DNA from: Gammaproteobacteria bacterium
GTDB taxonomy: Bacteria > Pseudomonadota > Gammaproteobacteria > Steroidobacterales > Rariloculaceae
Assembly (NCBI GenBank): GCA_022826245.1
Contig: JAJDVG010000058.1
Coordinates: forward strand, 62,001 to 126,000
Direction of reading: 5' to 3'
DNA: 64,000 nt
The translations under genes and the position numbers were made by a program. Positions 1 to 8,999 of the stretch are shown one piece after another. Within the stretch, counting starts at the first letter, position 1, and every line of letters begins with the position of its first letter. Below the pieces are notes generated by a model. It did not search any database and had not been told where the DNA came from. It worked only from the letters and a program-made list of their open reading frames with translations.

Positions 1-2
1 AG

Positions 3-836
3 GTCCGCTTCGACGGCGAGACGCTGCCCGGGCGCTACCGGCCCGCGGACTTCCAGCGCTACGCGAGCCGCATGCAGATGATCTTCCAGGATCCCTACTC
101 GAGCCTGAACCCGCGCATGACGGTCGGCGAGATCATCGGCGAGGGCCTGCGCCTGCACAGCGATCTTTCGGGCGCCGAGATTCGCGAGCGGGTCCACGAC
201 TGGCTGCGCCGCGTCGGGCTCGAGCCCGATCACGCCTCGCGCTATCCGCACGAGTTCTCGGGAGGTCAGCGGCAGCGCGTCGGCATTGCGCGGGCGCTGA
301 TCATGCAGCCGCAGTTCGTGGTCTGCGACGAGCCGATCTCCGCGCTCGACGTCTCGGTGCAGGCGCAGATCGTGAGATTGCTCGGCGAGCTCAAGTCCTC
401 GATGGGCCTGACGATGCTGTTCATCGCCCACGACCTGTCGATGGTCCGCTATGTGTCCGACCGCATGGCCGTGATGTATCTCGGCTCGCTGATCGAGGTG
501 GGCGTTTCGGACGACGTGTTTTTCCGCCCGAAGCATCCGTATACGGAGCTGCTGATCGGCTCGAACCCGCAGCCGGATCCGAGGATCGAGAGAGGCCGCG
601 AGACCGTCGCGATCGAGGGAGAGATCCCGTCGCCGGTCAATGTCGGCGCCGGCTGCCGGTTTGCCGGGCGATGTCCCAAGGTCATGTCGGTCTGCAGGAC
701 GGATACGCCGCCGCTGTTCAAGGTGCGGGACGAGACGGGGGAGCGGCGCGTGGCCTGTCATTTGTATGCCGATGGTGGCGATACAGCTCCGTCCGGCGTG
801 CAAGGTAATGGTGGTAGCAATGGCGGCGGTGTCTGA
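3..836 (+). CDS. Oligopeptide/dipeptide ABC transporter ATP-binding protein (5' truncated by window)
   Basis: C-terminal part of a cytoplasmic ATPase that powers oligopeptide or dipeptide uptake, of the OppF/DppF kind. The frame is open from the first bases of the window, so the Walker A region lies outside it; the track's methionine at 72 is internal. Visible in order are the Q-loop (FQDPYSSLNP), the ABC signature (FSGGQRQRVGIARAL), Walker B (VVCDEPISALD), the H-loop (IAHD) and the C-terminal oligo_HPY region with its cysteines (CRFAGRCP). The protein ends in a Gly-rich tail. Permease and binding-protein partners would lie upstream, out of view. The family is secure; the substrate cannot be read from the sequence. 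Confidence 0.93.
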   Translation, partial: VRFDGETLPGRYRPADFQRYASRMQMIFQDPYSSLNPRMTVGEIIGEGLRLHSDLSGAEIRERVHDWLRRVGLEPDHASRYPHEFSGGQRQRVGIARALIMQPQFVVCDEPISALDVSVQAQIVRLLGELKSSMGLTMLFIAHDLSMVRYVSDRMAVMYLGSLIEVGVSDDVFFRPKHPYTELLIGSNPQPDPRIERGRETVAIEGEIPSPVNVGAGCRFAGRCPKVMSVCRTDTPPLFKVRDETGERRVACHLYADGGDTAPSGVQGNGGSNGGGV

Positions 837-1001
837 AGGCTGGGTCACGGCGCGGGGGCTGCCGCTGGGTGCGTCTCGGAACAAGTCCGGCCGCAGGTTT
901 CAACGCGACGCGAGGACGAGCGCAATGTGCGGCGCGGCGCCGCGAGCTGCGCCACCCGGACGGCAGCACGGGAGCCCGTCATGATCGGAGGAGGGACGGC
1001 C

Positions 1002-2264
1002 ATGCGTGCCGGCACGCGTAAGCTCTCAATCATTGTGTTGGTCCTTTGGCCCGTATTCGCTCTGGCGCAGGACGCGGCCGTGCAGCGTGGAGCCATCCAG
1101 CTCGGCCCCCGGCCGGCGTTCCTCGTCGACGCGATGGCCGACGGCGAACTAAAGAGCACGCTGGAACAGTGCGCCGCTGGCCCGTTCCAGCCGACCGACT
1201 TCTCGATCGGCCATCGCGGCGCCGCGCTTCAGTTCGCCGAGCACACACGCGAGTCGTACGTGGCCGCGGCGCGCCAGGGCGCTGGCATCGTCGAGTGCGA
1301 CGTCACGTTCACGCAGGATCGCGAACTCGTCTGCCGCCATTCGCAGTGCGACCTGCACACGACGACGAACATCCTCGAAACGCCGCTGGCCGCGAAGTGT
1401 TCCGTGCCGTTCATGCCGTTCGACCCGGCGAACGTCGATCCCGAGACGGGCCGCCCGCGCCCGGCAATGGCGCAGTGCTGCACGAGCGACATCACGCTCG
1501 CCGAGTACCGTACGCTCAAGCCGAAGATGGACGGATTCAATCCCACGGCGACGACGGTCGACGAATATCTCGCCGGCACGGCGGCCTGGCGCACGGACCT
1601 CTACTCCGCCGACTCGACGCTCATGACGCACGCCGAAACCATCGCGCTCTTCCGGGAACTCGGCGTCAAGATGACCCCCGAACTCAAGTCGCCGAGCGTG
1701 GAAATGCCGTTCGAGGGCGACTACTCGCAGCAGGACTACGCCCGGCAACTCATCGGCGAGTACAGGGCGGCCGGCGTCGCGCCCAAGGACGTGTTTGTGC
1801 AGTCCTTCGACCTGCGCGACGTGCTCCACTGGATCGAGCATGAACCGGAGTTCGGCAGACAGGCCGTATACCTGGACGGCCGCGACGGCCTGGATCCTCC
1901 CATCGACCCGAACGAACCGGAAACCTTTGTCCCGAGCATGACGGAGCTTGCCGCGATGGGCGTACGCATCATCGCCCCACCGATGTGGATGCTCGTGACC
2001 GAAAGCGACGGCGAGATCGTGCCTTCGGCGTACGCGCAGGCCGCGCGAGCCGCCGGCCTCGACATCATTGCCTGGACCTTCGAACGGTCAGCGCCCCTGA
2101 CCGGCAATCCGCAGTACTACTATCGCTCCATTTACGAAATCGCCGACACCGACGGCGACCGCTACGTCATGCTCGACGTACTCGCCCAAGAGGTCGGCAT
2201 CATCGGCATCTTTTCGGACTGGCCCGCGAGCGTGACCTACTACGCCAACTGCATGGGGCTGTAG
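1002..2264 (+). CDS. Exported glycerophosphodiester phosphodiesterase (GDPD) family protein
   Basis: Predicted periplasmic phosphodiesterase that hydrolyses glycerophosphodiesters to glycerol-3-phosphate and an alcohol. The TIM-barrel entry motif GHRGA is followed by a diverged form of the usual PENT segment (AEHTRESY) and by the acidic metal-binding segment VECDVTF, then a [13 protein letters not shown] stretch. A signal peptide ([19 protein letters not shown]) argues for the ATG at 1002, which has the Shine-Dalgarno GGAGGAGGG 7-15 nt upstream; the track start at 927 is too early. At about 420 residues it is longer than the minimal cytosolic GDPD (about 250), like other exported members. It stands alone on the plus strand. 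Confidence 0.88.
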   Translation: MRAGTRKLSIIVLVLWPVFALAQDAAVQRGAIQLGPRPAFLVDAMADGELKSTLEQCAAGPFQPTDFSIGHRGAALQFAEHTRESYVAAARQGAGIVECDVTFTQDRELVCRHSQCDLHTTTNILETPLAAKCSVPFMPFDPANVDPETGRPRPAMAQCCTSDITLAEYRTLKPKMDGFNPTATTVDEYLAGTAAWRTDLYSADSTLMTHAETIALFRELGVKMTPELKSPSVEMPFEGDYSQQDYARQLIGEYRAAGVAPKDVFVQSFDLRDVLHWIEHEPEFGRQAVYLDGRDGLDPPIDPNEPETFVPSMTELAAMGVRIIAPPMWMLVTESDGEIVPSAYAQAARAAGLDIIAWTFERSAPLTGNPQYYYRSIYEIADTDGDRYVMLDVLAQEVGIIGIFSDWPASVTYYANCMGL

Positions 2265-2280
2265 CACGGAGTATCCGTGC
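2264..2280 (+). other. Perfect hairpin at the GDPD stop codon
   Basis: GCACGGA-GTA-TCCGTGC forms a perfect 7-bp stem with a 3-nt loop, starting on the last base of the GDPD stop codon. No T-run follows, so it is not a canonical intrinsic terminator. It may protect the mRNA 3' end or cause pausing. Confidence 0.4.
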
Positions 2281-2404
2281 ATGTGCTGGGCGTTACAGAA
2301 GTTGCCGTAGAATCGGTGGCACGCGATCACGTGCGATTGGTGAACGGGATCACCTGGAATATCCCATACAGACTGGAGATGCATTGCCATGCGGGAGCGC
2401 CGGA

Positions 2405-3049
2405 ATGACCGATGATGCCGTCCCCCGACCGCTCGTCCTGCTCGGCGAGGAGTTTCGCCGGATGTGCACGGAAGTAGACACGCGGATGGATGCGGCGCCG
2501 TTCAGGTCCGCTACGCTGTACGACATCCACGAACTGCTCGATGAGCACCTGCCCCTTCTTACCACGCATGTGGCCGGGTTTGGCGAAGAGATCGAGGAAG
2601 GGCTTGGCCATCTGACCCATGAGCCGGACTCCTATTTCCGCCGCATAGCGAGACGCATGAGCTCACATCTCGATGCCATTCTGGATGGGTATGACGACGT
2701 GCGCAGCCTCGACGCGAACGCCGAGGACTACACAGGCTGGTCCCTTCTGGTCGAAATCTATGAGGAGACGCTGTTCCAGATTCACCTCTGGCTCGACGAA
2801 GTCGTGGACTTCGTGGATGACCCGGTTGCTGTTCTGAAGCAACGAGGTATTCCGCCGGGTGGAACGTTGAACCTGCGTCTGCAGATGGAGCCTCCGCCGC
2901 AATTCGACCGCCTGACGCGATGGCTGAATCGCCGAGGACTTGCTCTGCAGGCCGCCCAGGAAGAAGAATTCGGGAAAGCTCTGCAACGCTCGCACACGCA
3001 GGGCCTCGTGGCGGGGGCGCTATTCGGATGGTGGTTGGGCAGCAGGTGA
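2405..3049 (+). CDS. Uncharacterised 214-residue protein
   Basis: I do not recognise this protein. The long track ORF starts at 1985 inside the GDPD gene; the first ATG in this frame after that gene is at 2405, with a modest GGGAG about 9 nt upstream. The protein is acidic and mostly helical, with no signal peptide. It has several conserved-looking His/Glu stretches (YDIHELLDEHLP, FGEEIEEGLGHLTHE) and ends in a short hydrophobic Gly/Ala/Trp-rich tail (GLVAGALFGWWLGSR) that could insert in or touch a membrane. It sits between an exported GDPD and a convergent cyclophilin, with no obvious operon partner. Confidence 0.6.
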   Translation: MTDDAVPRPLVLLGEEFRRMCTEVDTRMDAAPFRSATLYDIHELLDEHLPLLTTHVAGFGEEIEEGLGHLTHEPDSYFRRIARRMSSHLDAILDGYDDVRSLDANAEDYTGWSLLVEIYEETLFQIHLWLDEVVDFVDDPVAVLKQRGIPPGGTLNLRLQMEPPPQFDRLTRWLNRRGLALQAAQEEEFGKALQRSHTQGLVAGALFGWWLGSR

Positions 3050-3130
3050 GCTACCGGTTGCAGCTACATGAAGCCGAGACCGCGCAGGGAGTCACCGGCG
3101 GTTGCGCGGATCAATCGCTGACGGCGAGCG

Positions 3131-4357
3131 TTACTCCCGATCCCGATACGCCCGCAACTGGTCGTTGAAGTCTTCGGCCAACTGCTCCATGACGGTGACC
3201 ATGCGGTTGTGCTCGCGGACCGCGAGCGAGTGGTCCTCGTCGGAGAGGTCTTCGCCGTCGATGATGTCGGAGAGGCAGGCGAGGTACATGTCGCCCGCGC
3301 CGATGAATTCCTGAACGTCGTCGCGTCCGGCGATCATCGCGTCGCGGTCGGCTATGGATCCGTCGGGAATCTCCGGTCGAGCCGGCGGATCGCACTCGCC
3401 GATCATCCTGGTGATTGCCGGCTCCGCGTCAGGCGCCACGGCGGCGTAAAGTTCGAGCGCCATGCGATAGTCCTCGTGCGTCTCGCTGGCGAGCGTCAGG
3501 TACTCGTCGAGCGCCCACTGCGCCCGGGCGGTGCGCAGCAGCGCCGCGGCGGCGCTTGCCTCGATGAATAGCAGGTCGGGATCCATGACCGCGCAGGTCG
3601 CCCGGTAATGGCCGATCCATTCGAGCACATCGATCCGGTTCCCGGCGTCGAGCGCCTCGCCGATGCGTTCCCTGATCGTGATGGTGCGCGCATCCTCGGG
3701 CAGTGACGCCATGACCTCCCGGTCGAGGCGTGCCATCGAGGTCACGGCGACGAGCGGTTCAGGGACATCGGACGCGAAAGGTCCGACACCGCTGGTCGGC
3801 AGCGCGCCGATCGTGTCAACGATTTCCATGCCTTCGGTCACCCGCCCGAAGACGGTGTATCCCGGGCTCCCCACGGAAGCGTCGAGCTGGTCGTTGTCGA
3901 CGAGGTTGATGAAGAACTGCGCCGCGGCCGAGTTCGGATCATTCGTGCGTGCCGCGGCCACGGTGCCGCGCACGTTGCCGAGACCGTTGCCGGACTCGTT
4001 GATGACCGGTGCGAGCACAGGCTTGCGATCGAGCTGCCGGTCGAAGCCGCCGCCCTGAACCATGAAACCCTCGATAACGCGGTGAAACACCGTGCCCGAG
4101 TAGTAACCCTGATCGATGTACTCGAGGAAGTTCGCGGTGTGCAACGGCGACTCCTCGTCATGGAGTTCGATCGTCACCGCGCCGAGGTCGGTGCACACGG
4201 AAACTTCAGTCGCCCGCGCCTGCACGAGTTCCTGCTCCTCGGCCTGGGCCGGCCCCTCCGCTTGCGCCTGAGCCTGTTCCTGCGCGCGCGCCTGAGCCCC
4301 GAAACCCAGCGTGACGGAGAGTGCGCAGACAAGTTGTGCAGCGTATTTCGTCGTCAT
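3131..4357 (-). CDS. Exported cyclophilin-type peptidyl-prolyl cis-trans isomerase with C-terminal extension
   Basis: Predicted periplasmic prolyl isomerase. Start chosen at the ATG (4357) that opens a signal peptide (TKYAAQLVCALSVTLGFGAQARA); the track's extra 22 N-terminal residues would bury it. A Gln/Ala-rich low-complexity linker (AQEQAQAQAEGPAQAEEQ) is followed by a cyclophilin domain carrying the active-site motifs FHRVIEGFMVQGGGF and AQFFINL. The last half is not cyclophilin. It is largely helical and ends in a roughly 70-residue module (PDGSIADRDAM... YLACLSD... FNDQLRAYRD) that resembles a small domain seen on other proteobacterial secreted proteins. No operon partner. Confidence 0.88.
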   Translation of the reverse strand: MTTKYAAQLVCALSVTLGFGAQARAQEQAQAQAEGPAQAEEQELVQARATEVSVCTDLGAVTIELHDEESPLHTANFLEYIDQGYYSGTVFHRVIEGFMVQGGGFDRQLDRKPVLAPVINESGNGLGNVRGTVAAARTNDPNSAAAQFFINLVDNDQLDASVGSPGYTVFGRVTEGMEIVDTIGALPTSGVGPFASDVPEPLVAVTSMARLDREVMASLPEDARTITIRERIGEALDAGNRIDVLEWIGHYRATCAVMDPDLLFIEASAAAALLRTARAQWALDEYLTLASETHEDYRMALELYAAVAPDAEPAITRMIGECDPPARPEIPDGSIADRDAMIAGRDDVQEFIGAGDMYLACLSDIIDGEDLSDEDHSLAVREHNRMVTVMEQLAEDFNDQLRAYRDRE

Positions 4358-4546
4358 GATTGCGGCTGCGCGGGCCAGCGCGCCGATCGAATCCCGTTCG
4401 GTTGCCGGTGCTCTACGATGCACGCGTCGGGGCGGCTCTGCAAGCGTCGGTGGCGGGCCGCGGAACTGCGCGTCGTTTTCGCCGTTCGTCGCAGGCCATG
4501 CCGTTCCAGACCGCGCTGCAACCGGCCTCTCTCGCGAGCCGGGACA

Positions 4547-4786
4547 CTAGCTCGAAGCACCCTGCCGCTCGAAGTTGCGGATCGCGCCGACGCTCGACAG
4601 GGTCGAGACGATGAACGGGACGAGCGGCGTCAGAGTCATCTTCGCGATCCGCACGCCGTCGATATCGCCCATCAGCAGCGCATCGCCGTGGTTGATGGTG
4701 ATCAGAATGGCGCCGACGACAACGCCGTACAACGCCGCCCGGCGCATGACTCTGGGCCGGGTCGCGATCGAAAGCCAGGAGGACAT
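4547..4786 (-). CDS. nrtS: NrtS-type small nitrate/nitrite transporter
   Basis: A 79-residue membrane protein with two predicted helices. It carries the hallmark pattern of the NrtS family: AxxNHGDALLxGDxD (here ITINHGDALLMGDID) followed by K-x-L-T-x-x-V-P-x-x-V-S (KMTLTPLVPFIVSTLSS). Known members move nitrate or nitrite across the inner membrane, probably as oligomers because each chain is so small. I use the ATG at 4786, which has GGAG 9 nt upstream; the 210-residue track ORF extends far beyond any sensible N-terminus. No nitrate reductase or other nitrogen gene is adjacent. The assignment comes from remembered family patterns. Confidence 0.7.
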   Translation of the reverse strand: MSSWLSIATRPRVMRRAALYGVVVGAILITINHGDALLMGDIDGVRIAKMTLTPLVPFIVSTLSSVGAIRNFERQGASS

Positions 4787-4920
4787 GGTCCGAATCTCCG
4801 CTGATGCCGATTCGGCAATGCTAACAGCACGCGTCCCGCCTGCCAGAGCGCCGACGAGCCGGCGGCGCCCGTGTTGCGAAGGCTCCGGGAATACGGTCCA
4901 CCGCATAAGATGCGCTTGCT

Positions 4921-4949
4921 TTGCCGGATTACCCCGCTTGCAATAGACT
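4921..4949 (+). promoter_or_regulatory. Sigma70-like promoter of the broken DUF6152 gene
   Basis: TTGCCG, a 17-nt spacer, then TAGACT: four of six matches to each consensus hexamer, at ideal spacing. It lies just upstream of the remnant ORF at 4972, with room for a transcription start at about 4956 and a Shine-Dalgarno at 4959-4964. Confidence 0.45.
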
Positions 4950-4971
4950 CCGACGCATGGAGGGCTCCGGA

Positions 4972-5085
4972 ATGAACGTGAAGACGCGGAACGTCGTGAT
5001 CTGCGCCGGCTGCCTCGCCATGGCCGACCCGGTGGCGGCGCATCACTCGGTCGCGGGGCAGTTCGACGTACGTCCTTGCCCGTAA
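4972..5085 (+). pseudogene. Truncated DUF6152-family gene (N-terminal remnant)
   Basis: A 37-residue ORF, too short for the track. It reads as a signal peptide followed directly by PVAAHHSVAGQFD. The AHHS-x-A-x-x-FD motif right after the signal cleavage site is the start of the exported DUF6152 family, whose members continue for roughly 80-120 further residues with a beta-rich domain. Here a TAA follows after RPCP and the rest is missing. The promoter (TTGCCG-17-TAGACT) and Shine-Dalgarno (GGAGGG, 7 nt before the ATG) look intact, so a truncated peptide could still be made. Call it a remnant; a frameshift alone does not restore homology in what I can read. Confidence 0.5.
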
Positions 5086-5144
5086 GTATTGACGCCGAAT
5101 CCTGCCGATACGCCGCACCGCCCGAATTCCCCGAGGAGACCAGA

Positions 5145-5759
5145 ATGCTGCGAGTACATTCGACGATGCCATCGATCAACGGCTACAAGGTTCGCATCCT
5201 GCTGTCGATGCTCGACGTGCCCTATGAACTCGTCGACATCGACATGTACGGCGGCGAACACAAGCGCGAGCCGTTCCTGTCGCTGAACCCGTTCGGGCAG
5301 ATGCCGGCGATGGAAGACGGCGACTACACGATCGCCGACTCGCACGCCTGCCTCGTGTATCTCGCCCGCAAGCACGACCCGTCGAACCGCTGGTTGCCGG
5401 TCGACGCCGAACGCGAGGCCAAGGTCGCGGAGTGGCTGTCGAAGTCGGCGAACGAGGTGCACCAGGGGCCGTGGATGAAGCGGGCCAAGATCAGGCGCCC
5501 CGACGCGATCAAGCTGCCGGACGAGGAGATCGACGCGCGCTGCGACCACGTCCTCGGCATCATGGACGGGCACCTCGCCGGCCGCGAGTGGCTCGCGCTC
5601 GAACACCCGACGATCGCCGACGTGTCGTGCTTCTCGCCGATCTCCATGCTCAAGATTTCCGGTTACGACACGGACAAGTGGGCCAACGTGACGGGCTGGC
5701 TCGACCGCTTCCGCGCATTGCCCGGCGCGATCGACGCCGACGGCAATCCGTTCGCCTGA
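5145..5759 (+). CDS. Glutathione S-transferase family protein
   Basis: A 204-residue cytoplasmic GST-fold protein. The N-terminal thioredoxin-like domain shows the GST signature (FLSLNPFGQMPAMEDGDYTIADSHACLVYLARK, quoted in part: NPFGQMPAM and the glutathione-binding ADSHA). A helical C-terminal domain contains the N-capping-box-like segment PTIADVSCFSPI. Start set at the ATG at 5145, preceded by GAGGAG at 5133-5138; the track start at 5076 is upstream of the Shine-Dalgarno. Substrate unknown. It follows the broken DUF6152 gene and is convergent with the Omp85 gene. Confidence 0.9.
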   Translation: MLRVHSTMPSINGYKVRILLSMLDVPYELVDIDMYGGEHKREPFLSLNPFGQMPAMEDGDYTIADSHACLVYLARKHDPSNRWLPVDAEREAKVAEWLSKSANEVHQGPWMKRAKIRRPDAIKLPDEEIDARCDHVLGIMDGHLAGREWLALEHPTIADVSCFSPISMLKISGYDTDKWANVTGWLDRFRALPGAIDADGNPFA

Positions 5760-5777
5760 TCGCTGCGCGCGCCCCGC

Positions 5778-7589
5778 TCAGAACGAGGCTTTCTTCTCCA
5801 CGAGAAGCTGCACGTTGTCGATCGACTGATCGGCGTTGATCGGGAACGCGAGATCGATGTGCACGACCGAACCGCGGCTCGCGCGCGGCGAGGTCAGGCG
5901 CAGGCCGATGCCGACGTCGTAGAGCGTGCCGCGGCTCGGCGTCCCGCGCGGATCGCTGCCCCAGACGCGGCCCGCGTCGAAGAACACCGCGTAGCCCACG
6001 CGGATGAGCCGGAACGGGTACCAGTCCGAGAAGAAACGCTGCTCGATCGTCACCGTGGCGCTGCGTTCGCCGGCCTGGTAGCGCAGCGGATAGCCCCTGA
6101 GGTTGTTGTCGCCGCCGAGCAGCACCTGGTTTTCGGCGTCGAGGTTGTTGCTGAGCGTCGCCGTGACGCTCGCCGAGAACAGGTGCCGGCCCATGTTGCG
6201 GCGGTAGTAGCGGACGCTGCCGTGGACGATGCCGTTGCGCACCCGGTCGGCTTCGAGCCGCGCCGACGCTGAGGCATCGAGCAGCAGGAGCCTTCCCGGG
6301 CCGCCGGGTTCCCAGCCTCTGGAGGCGGAGGTGTCGAATATCCACGCCTCTCGGTCCGCGCCGAAAACCTTGTCCGAGCGGCCGACGCTGAAGAAGAAGT
6401 TCAGACCCAGCGGCACGTCCTCGGTCCGGCCGATGTCGTTGAGTTCCGTGAGTTCGCGATAGTCGTCCGCGACGATCTGGATGCCTGCCCAGGGATACGC
6501 AAGCTCGCGGTTCCCGGGCAGCAGCATCGGCTCAGGCATCTCGACGGTCGGCCGGAAAATGTCCTCCTCGTAGCTGACTCCGCCGAGCCAGCGGACCGTC
6601 CGGCCGTCGACGTAGCCGCGCGATCGTCCGCCGTAGATCGACCAGGTGCGCGTGTCCTGATGGAACTCGTCGATGACCTCCCCGAGATCGTACATCGACT
6701 CGATGCGTTCGTCGTCGAGCAGGCTGGCCGTGAACGACCAGCGCGAATCGAGCGAGAAGAACGGCCGGCCCGCTTCGAATCCCGCGCGCTTGCCGTCGCT
6801 GTTGTCGGCGTAAAGCACCGTGAAGCGGTCGCGGCCGTTGTTGATGTTGTTGTCCGTGTAGCTGAACAGCCGCTCGTCGCGATCGACGTCGCTTCGGAAG
6901 GCGATGTCGAGGCGTTTGCCGCGCCCGGCCAGGTTTTCTTCGACCAGGCCGAATCCGTATTCGTTCGCGCCGCCGCTGCGGCCGAGTTTGAGAGACGGCT
7001 TGAGCGACCACGAGTCGCGCACGACCACGTCGATGTCGACCGTGTTGCCGCTTGCGTCGTAGTCGGCCGGCCTGACCGCGGCATCGGCGACGTAACGGAG
7101 GTTGCGCAGGAGGCGCGCCGACTCGTCGACGACGCGCGCGACGTACGCGTCGCCGGGTTCGAACAGCAGGATGCTTCTGATGACGCTCTCGCGCGTCGTG
7201 ACGTGAATGCGGTTCGCGAGTCGGTACAGCGGCTTGTCTTCGGCCGGATCCGCGGGATTGAAGACGTTCTCGACCGTGACGTTGACCGCGCCGATCAGCG
7301 CGCCGCGCTGCTCGAGTTCGGCTTCGAAGCTCGTGGCCGCTGCGCTATCCGCCGCTCCACCCGCCGCGCCGTCGGCGGTTTCGGACTCCGCGGCCGGCTC
7401 GCCGACGGCTTGCGCAGCCGCGGCTGGCAGGCCCGGCGTGCCGAGCAGCAAACCGATCAGCGCACCGGGCAGAATGCCGCGCAGAGTGCCGGCCCGGGCC
7501 CCGTACAGCGAGTCGCGCCGGACACCGACCGCGATACGGCCGGTGGCCGGGCGCCGGCTGCTCGGCCAGGAGTCGGCGGACCCTGTCAT
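5778..7589 (-). CDS. Omp85 (BamA/TamA-like) outer-membrane protein
   Basis: A 603-residue outer-membrane beta-barrel protein. After a long Arg-rich n-region and a hydrophobic signal segment (LPGALIGLLLGTPGLPAAAAQA) there are one or two POTRA-like modules, then a 'bacterial surface antigen' barrel with typical phrases (LLGGDNNLRGYPLRY, FFDAGRVWG, VHIDLAFP) and a terminal Phe (EKKASF) as expected for a BAM-recognised C-terminus. It is shorter than BamA (about 800) and has fewer POTRAs, so it is an accessory Omp85 member, possibly involved in lipid or protein export. Its ATG overlaps the stop of the methyltransferase gene upstream (ATGA), implying translational coupling. Confidence 0.82.
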   Translation of the reverse strand: MTGSADSWPSSRRPATGRIAVGVRRDSLYGARAGTLRGILPGALIGLLLGTPGLPAAAAQAVGEPAAESETADGAAGGAADSAAATSFEAELEQRGALIGAVNVTVENVFNPADPAEDKPLYRLANRIHVTTRESVIRSILLFEPGDAYVARVVDESARLLRNLRYVADAAVRPADYDASGNTVDIDVVVRDSWSLKPSLKLGRSGGANEYGFGLVEENLAGRGKRLDIAFRSDVDRDERLFSYTDNNINNGRDRFTVLYADNSDGKRAGFEAGRPFFSLDSRWSFTASLLDDERIESMYDLGEVIDEFHQDTRTWSIYGGRSRGYVDGRTVRWLGGVSYEEDIFRPTVEMPEPMLLPGNRELAYPWAGIQIVADDYRELTELNDIGRTEDVPLGLNFFFSVGRSDKVFGADREAWIFDTSASRGWEPGGPGRLLLLDASASARLEADRVRNGIVHGSVRYYRRNMGRHLFSASVTATLSNNLDAENQVLLGGDNNLRGYPLRYQAGERSATVTIEQRFFSDWYPFRLIRVGYAVFFDAGRVWGSDPRGTPSRGTLYDVGIGLRLTSPRASRGSVVHIDLAFPINADQSIDNVQLLVEKKASF

Positions 7590-8221
7590 CGTCGGGCTCG
7601 ATCAGCCGAGTCGTGGCCGGGTTCGCAGCGCCGTTCGCCGCTGCAGGCGATGAGCTGGGCCAGCGCCGCCGGACGCCCGTCGGGATCCTGCACGATGCCC
7701 TCGCGATAGAACAGCACACGCAGATTGGACGCGGCCGCGAGCAGTTCGTTCGGTTCGAGCCGGTAGGCGGGGTTCCTGGGACCCGCCACGTCGAGCGTGG
7801 TCTGCAGATGCTGCTCGCAGAGCAGACAACCGCCGTCGCCGAGCCGCTCCGCGAGCAGCGGAATCAACGGCATGTTGACGTAGCGAACCAGGACGATCAG
7901 GGCGTAGTCGCTGTTCGGCAGCGCCTCCGGCGCCGGCGATTCCTCGAGATCGGCCTCGATCCAGTTGACCGCGAGTCCGCGCTCGGCGGCGGTCCGGGCG
8001 CCGCGTTCGAGGCCGACGCTCGACACGTCAACGGCATCGACTTCGTAACCGGCCGCGGCGAGGAAGAGCGCATTGCGTCCGGCGCCGCAGGCGACGTCGA
8101 GGGCGCGTCCGCGCGGCAGATCCGCCAGACGGTCCGCGAGCAGTTGGGTCGGGTGTGGACGAGCCGCGTAGCTGCCGGCCCGATAACGCTCATCCCACTT
8201 GAGGCGATCGGCGTGACTCAC
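7586..8221 (-). CDS. Class I SAM-dependent methyltransferase (TehB-like)
   Basis: A 211-residue Rossmann-fold methyltransferase. Motif I (ALDVACGAGRNALFLA) binds S-adenosylmethionine; motif II follows (VDAVDVSS, with the acidic ribose-binding residue), then ADLEES. The N-terminal WDERYRAGSY segment is typical of the TehB/tellurite-resistance-like group. The substrate is not predictable. Its stop codon overlaps the start of the downstream Omp85 gene by 4 nt (ATGA), so the two form an operon even though no functional link is obvious. Confidence 0.85.
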   Translation of the reverse strand: MSHADRLKWDERYRAGSYAARPHPTQLLADRLADLPRGRALDVACGAGRNALFLAAAGYEVDAVDVSSVGLERGARTAAERGLAVNWIEADLEESPAPEALPNSDYALIVLVRYVNMPLIPLLAERLGDGGCLLCEQHLQTTLDVAGPRNPAYRLEPNELLAAASNLRVLFYREGIVQDPDGRPAALAQLIACSGERRCEPGHDSADRARR

Positions 8222-8290
8222 CTGGTCTGTCTGGCGGGCTCGGAGGGACCCGAATGATAACGGGATACGCGCCGGCGAGGCACGCGCAGA

Positions 8291-8800
8291 TCACTCGCAC
8301 TGCGACCAGTGCCAGGGTTCGTAGACGATTCCGTGGATGTTGTCGCGGCCATAGGGCATCGAGAACGCGAACCGCGCGGCGTTGGCACCGAGCCAGGCGA
8401 ATGCCGGGGAGTCCTCGAATTCCTCGGTCAGCGGGCGGCAACCGGGCGTTGCGAGGTCGAGTGCCTGGCCGGTGTGGTGCTGGCTGAATCCGGGCGCCGC
8501 GTTGACTTGCAGGATCCTGTCGATCGTCAGGCCCTTCGAGAGCTTGTTGCGGATGAGCTCGACCTGGTAGGTGACGCTGCGGTATCCGGAGACGATCAGG
8601 AGTTCGACGCCGTCGTCGAGCGCGGCCTGTTTCATGGTTAGCCAGTCGCGCGCCGTGCCGGGCGCGAGCCGCAGCGATCGTCCGAACATGTCGTCTTCGA
8701 TCTCGACGAGTTCCTCGGCCTCGTCGTAGCGGGGCAGGTACGGCTGCGTGCCGTAGTCGGCCGGGATGCCGAGTTCGGAGAGCAGCGTCGAATCTTTCAT
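8291..8800 (-). CDS. M15 (VanY/DacB-like) D,D- or L,D-carboxypeptidase
   Basis: Zinc peptidase of the VanY family, which trims peptidoglycan stem peptides. The signature is complete: SGYRS, the metal-binding SQHHTGQALDL (SxHxxGxAxDL) and the C-terminal EPWHW. The track ORF begins with a TTG at 8836; I prefer the ATG at 8800 (MKDSTLLSEL), though neither start has a strong Shine-Dalgarno. With this start (169 residues) no signal peptide is visible, so export would be unusual. It is divergent from the alpha/beta-hydrolase gene at 9000. Confidence 0.85.
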   Translation of the reverse strand: MKDSTLLSELGIPADYGTQPYLPRYDEAEELVEIEDDMFGRSLRLAPGTARDWLTMKQAALDDGVELLIVSGYRSVTYQVELIRNKLSKGLTIDRILQVNAAPGFSQHHTGQALDLATPGCRPLTEEFEDSPAFAWLGANAARFAFSMPYGRDNIHGIVYEPWHWSQCE

Positions 8801-8999
8801 GGCAGGGTTGGCGGTCGGGTCGGGGTTGGTTCGCAAGCGGTGTTTCCGGGCAATCGAGCGTGATTCACGGCAGGAGGCTCGAAAAGTATCCTATAGTTTC
8901 CGGCCGCGCGACATTGTTCAGGCCGAATATCATTGTCGCGCGCCGAAGCGGAACGAGGATCGACGCGCGCAAGCGGTCAGGCGCAGCGAGGTTGAGAGC

